From Saccharina japonica (Eukaryota; Sar; Phaeophyceae; Laminariales; Laminariaceae): DNA of 64,000 nucleotides. The translations under genes were made by a program, and so were the position numbers. Where the stretch lies: contig MEHQ01003811.1 in NCBI GenBank assembly GCA_008828725.1, forward strand, positions 1 to 64,000, given 5' to 3'. The notes beneath the pieces were generated by a model. That model saw only the letters and a program-made list of their open reading frames with translations. It made no database searches and was not told the origin of the DNA. This document shows, piece by piece, positions 62,834 to 64,000 of the stretch. The number at the start of each line of letters is the position of its first letter. Positions within the stretch are counted from its first letter, which is position 1.

Positions 62834-63068
62834 CGGTGGTCACTTGATGATAGTATGGGACCTCTATACGTACCTCACCCCAAAAGAGAAGATTGGAGGG
62901 AACCAAAAATGTGCTACCCAGCTAGTACGAAACATTTTGGAACACAAAAGTAAAAGACCGAGGATTTGGGGTTAAGGAGGCTTTACTACTATTAATAGAT
63001 CGTTCAGAAAACGTTTCAGCCAAAAAAAGGTATACCTTATACCTCTATCGTATATCGCACGCGTCGTT
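62834..63068. mobile_element. CTACGATAGAGGT MITE, copy 5 (left end worn)
   Basis: Follows copy 4 directly: GGTGGTCACTTGATGATAGT, CTCACCCCAAAAGAGAAG, GATCGTTCAGAAAACGTTTC and a right end ACCTCTATCGTATATCGCAC. It lies between copy 4 and an A-tailed retroposon. Confidence 0.65.
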
Positions 63069-63290
63069 TTTTGTTTGTTTTTTTGTTTGTTTTTGTCCAT
63101 CCCATTTATTATCGTCCTTCTTTTTTCTCTCCCTCTTTCGTCGTAACTCAGATCCGGGGTCACTAAATAGGCTCTTCTCCCCCCCCCCTCCCCCCCCCCT
63201 CACCCCCCCACTACGGTACGTGCCTTGCACTTTTGTCGCGAGAAGATTTCAGCACTTTCTTCCCTCGTCGACTTGCGTCGGATTCCTCCT
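63069..63290 (-). mobile_element. A-tailed short retroposon
   Basis: Minus-strand copy. The T-rich end TTTTTTGTTTGTTTTTGTCC precedes ATCCCATTTATTATC, then AACTCAGATCCGGGGTCAC, a long C tract, ACTACGGTACGTGCC, CGCGAGAAGATTTC and CGACTTGCGTCGGATTCC. Confidence 0.85.
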
Positions 63291-63454
63291 ACCCACGGAA
63301 ACTCGAGACAAGTGCCACCACCACAGAGCCTGCCGGATGGAACCCTTGGTCCTCGTGAAAAATCCCATCCACAGGGGAACTCATGGAGATTTGGCGAAGA
63401 AATACTAATTTTTCGGTAGGGGTTTAGATTGTTATTGGCTCAATATTTCATGAC

Positions 63455-63700
63455 CGGTCTTAACCCCTTAAGAACTGGTCCCGCATATTTGGCGTCAATC
63501 TACTTGGAATTAGTATAGGGTATGTTTTTCAGTTATGAAATGGTCCCACATCTTTGGGGACAAACTACTTGGAATTAGTATGGGATTTTTCTTAGTCCTT
63601 AAGAACCGATCTCCCGTTTTGGGGGGGACATCCTACATGGAATTAGCGTGGGATAAGTTATTTTCAGTTCTGAATGGGCTGAGCTCCTCCCGGAAGCAAC
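63455..63700 (+). repeat. Three tandem relatives of the TTAACCCC-type element
   Basis: TTAACCCCTTAAGAACTGGT then CTACTTGGAATTAGTATAGG; TGGTCCCACATCTTTGGGGA then CTACTTGGAATTAGTATGGG; and CCTTAAGAACCGATCTCCCG then CTACATGGAATTAGCGTGGG follow one another about 75 bp apart. Confidence 0.8.
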
Positions 63701-63842
63701 TGTGGGTTAGTATGATACATTTACTACAGTGGTTTGGTATAGTCTTGTTTTTGGACGATAGCGCAATGCAGCGCATACAAATGTTGGTCGAGCTGCGCGA
63801 TCAAATCAAACCTTATTCGAAGTCGTGGTTCCGGTGAGATAT

Positions 63843-63882
63843 ACAGCAGCAGCAGCACCAGCAGCAGCACCAGCAGCAGTAG
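63843..63882. repeat. CAG/CAC trinucleotide microsatellite
   Basis: AGCAGCAGCAGCACCAGCAG-type repeat at the end of a 100-codon frame (63535-63837) that is itself built from the TTAACCCC-type element and is not considered a gene. Confidence 0.85.
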
Positions 63883-64000
63883 AGCTCTCTTCATCCAAGG
63901 AGCTACAGCACGGCCGGTATCCCCCTGCTCCGCCCGGCCCCGGAACAAACAGAACAAACAAAAAAACGAGCAATCTTTTATGGTTCAGGGCAGTAGAACC

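Noticed and set aside
63535..63837. 100-codon frame near the window end as a gene
   Set aside because: Its first part is the TTAACCCC-type repeated element and no domain is recognisable in the rest; it has no supported splice borders.

Overview
This is nuclear eukaryotic DNA. Genes are split into many short exons with GT-AG introns of several hundred bases to several kilobases, and the spaces between exons are filled with satellites, minisatellites and small transposons. A plant/algal-style RPD3 histone deacetylase, a CDC50-type flippase subunit, an SPX-domain start, TTAGGG-type repeats and very repeat-rich introns fit a stramenopile, most plausibly a brown alga. That assignment is inference; no marker gene fixes it.

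Layout. 1-11.5 kb: two nearly identical 1.8-kb arms in inverted orientation (1-1812 and 8477-10290) bracket a small gene island. The island holds a possible membrane-protein first exon (2268-2651, +), an SPX-domain first exon (6254-6340, -) and, divergent from it, the first three exons of a CDC50/LEM3 protein (7452-8404, +). The CDC50 gene runs into the right arm 72 bp after exon 3, and its C-terminal half is not found. The right arm leads into a 135-bp satellite. 11.5-14.2 kb: unclear exon-like segments, telomere-like repeats and a hairpin. 14.26-30.6 kb: a class I histone deacetylase gene of 12 exons that I could join in frame. Its introns carry decayed copies of its own exons 2, 7 and 9, several terminal-inverted-repeat elements and 9-bp minisatellites. 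30.6-33.9 kb: low-complexity DNA and a 270-bp TA-flanked element with a TTAGGG core. 33.9-60.3 kb: a very large tandem array of a degenerate unit of about 270 bp, organised as a four-unit (locally five-unit) higher-order repeat. A 5'-truncated LINE, a tRNA-related SINE, A-tailed retroposons and a 32-bp minisatellite interrupt it, and it contains recent multi-kilobase internal duplications. 60.3-64 kb: array edge, then a cluster of small terminal-inverted-repeat elements.

The genes do not form an operon-like unit. The firm protein-coding content is the histone deacetylase, the truncated CDC50 gene, the SPX exon and the LINE reverse transcriptase. The most unusual parts are the higher-order satellite with a possible tRNA-like internal promoter motif in its units, and the deacetylase gene that has repeatedly copied pieces of its own exons into its introns. 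Two assembly gaps (20623-20637 and a single N at 50745) should be considered when reading the repeats.
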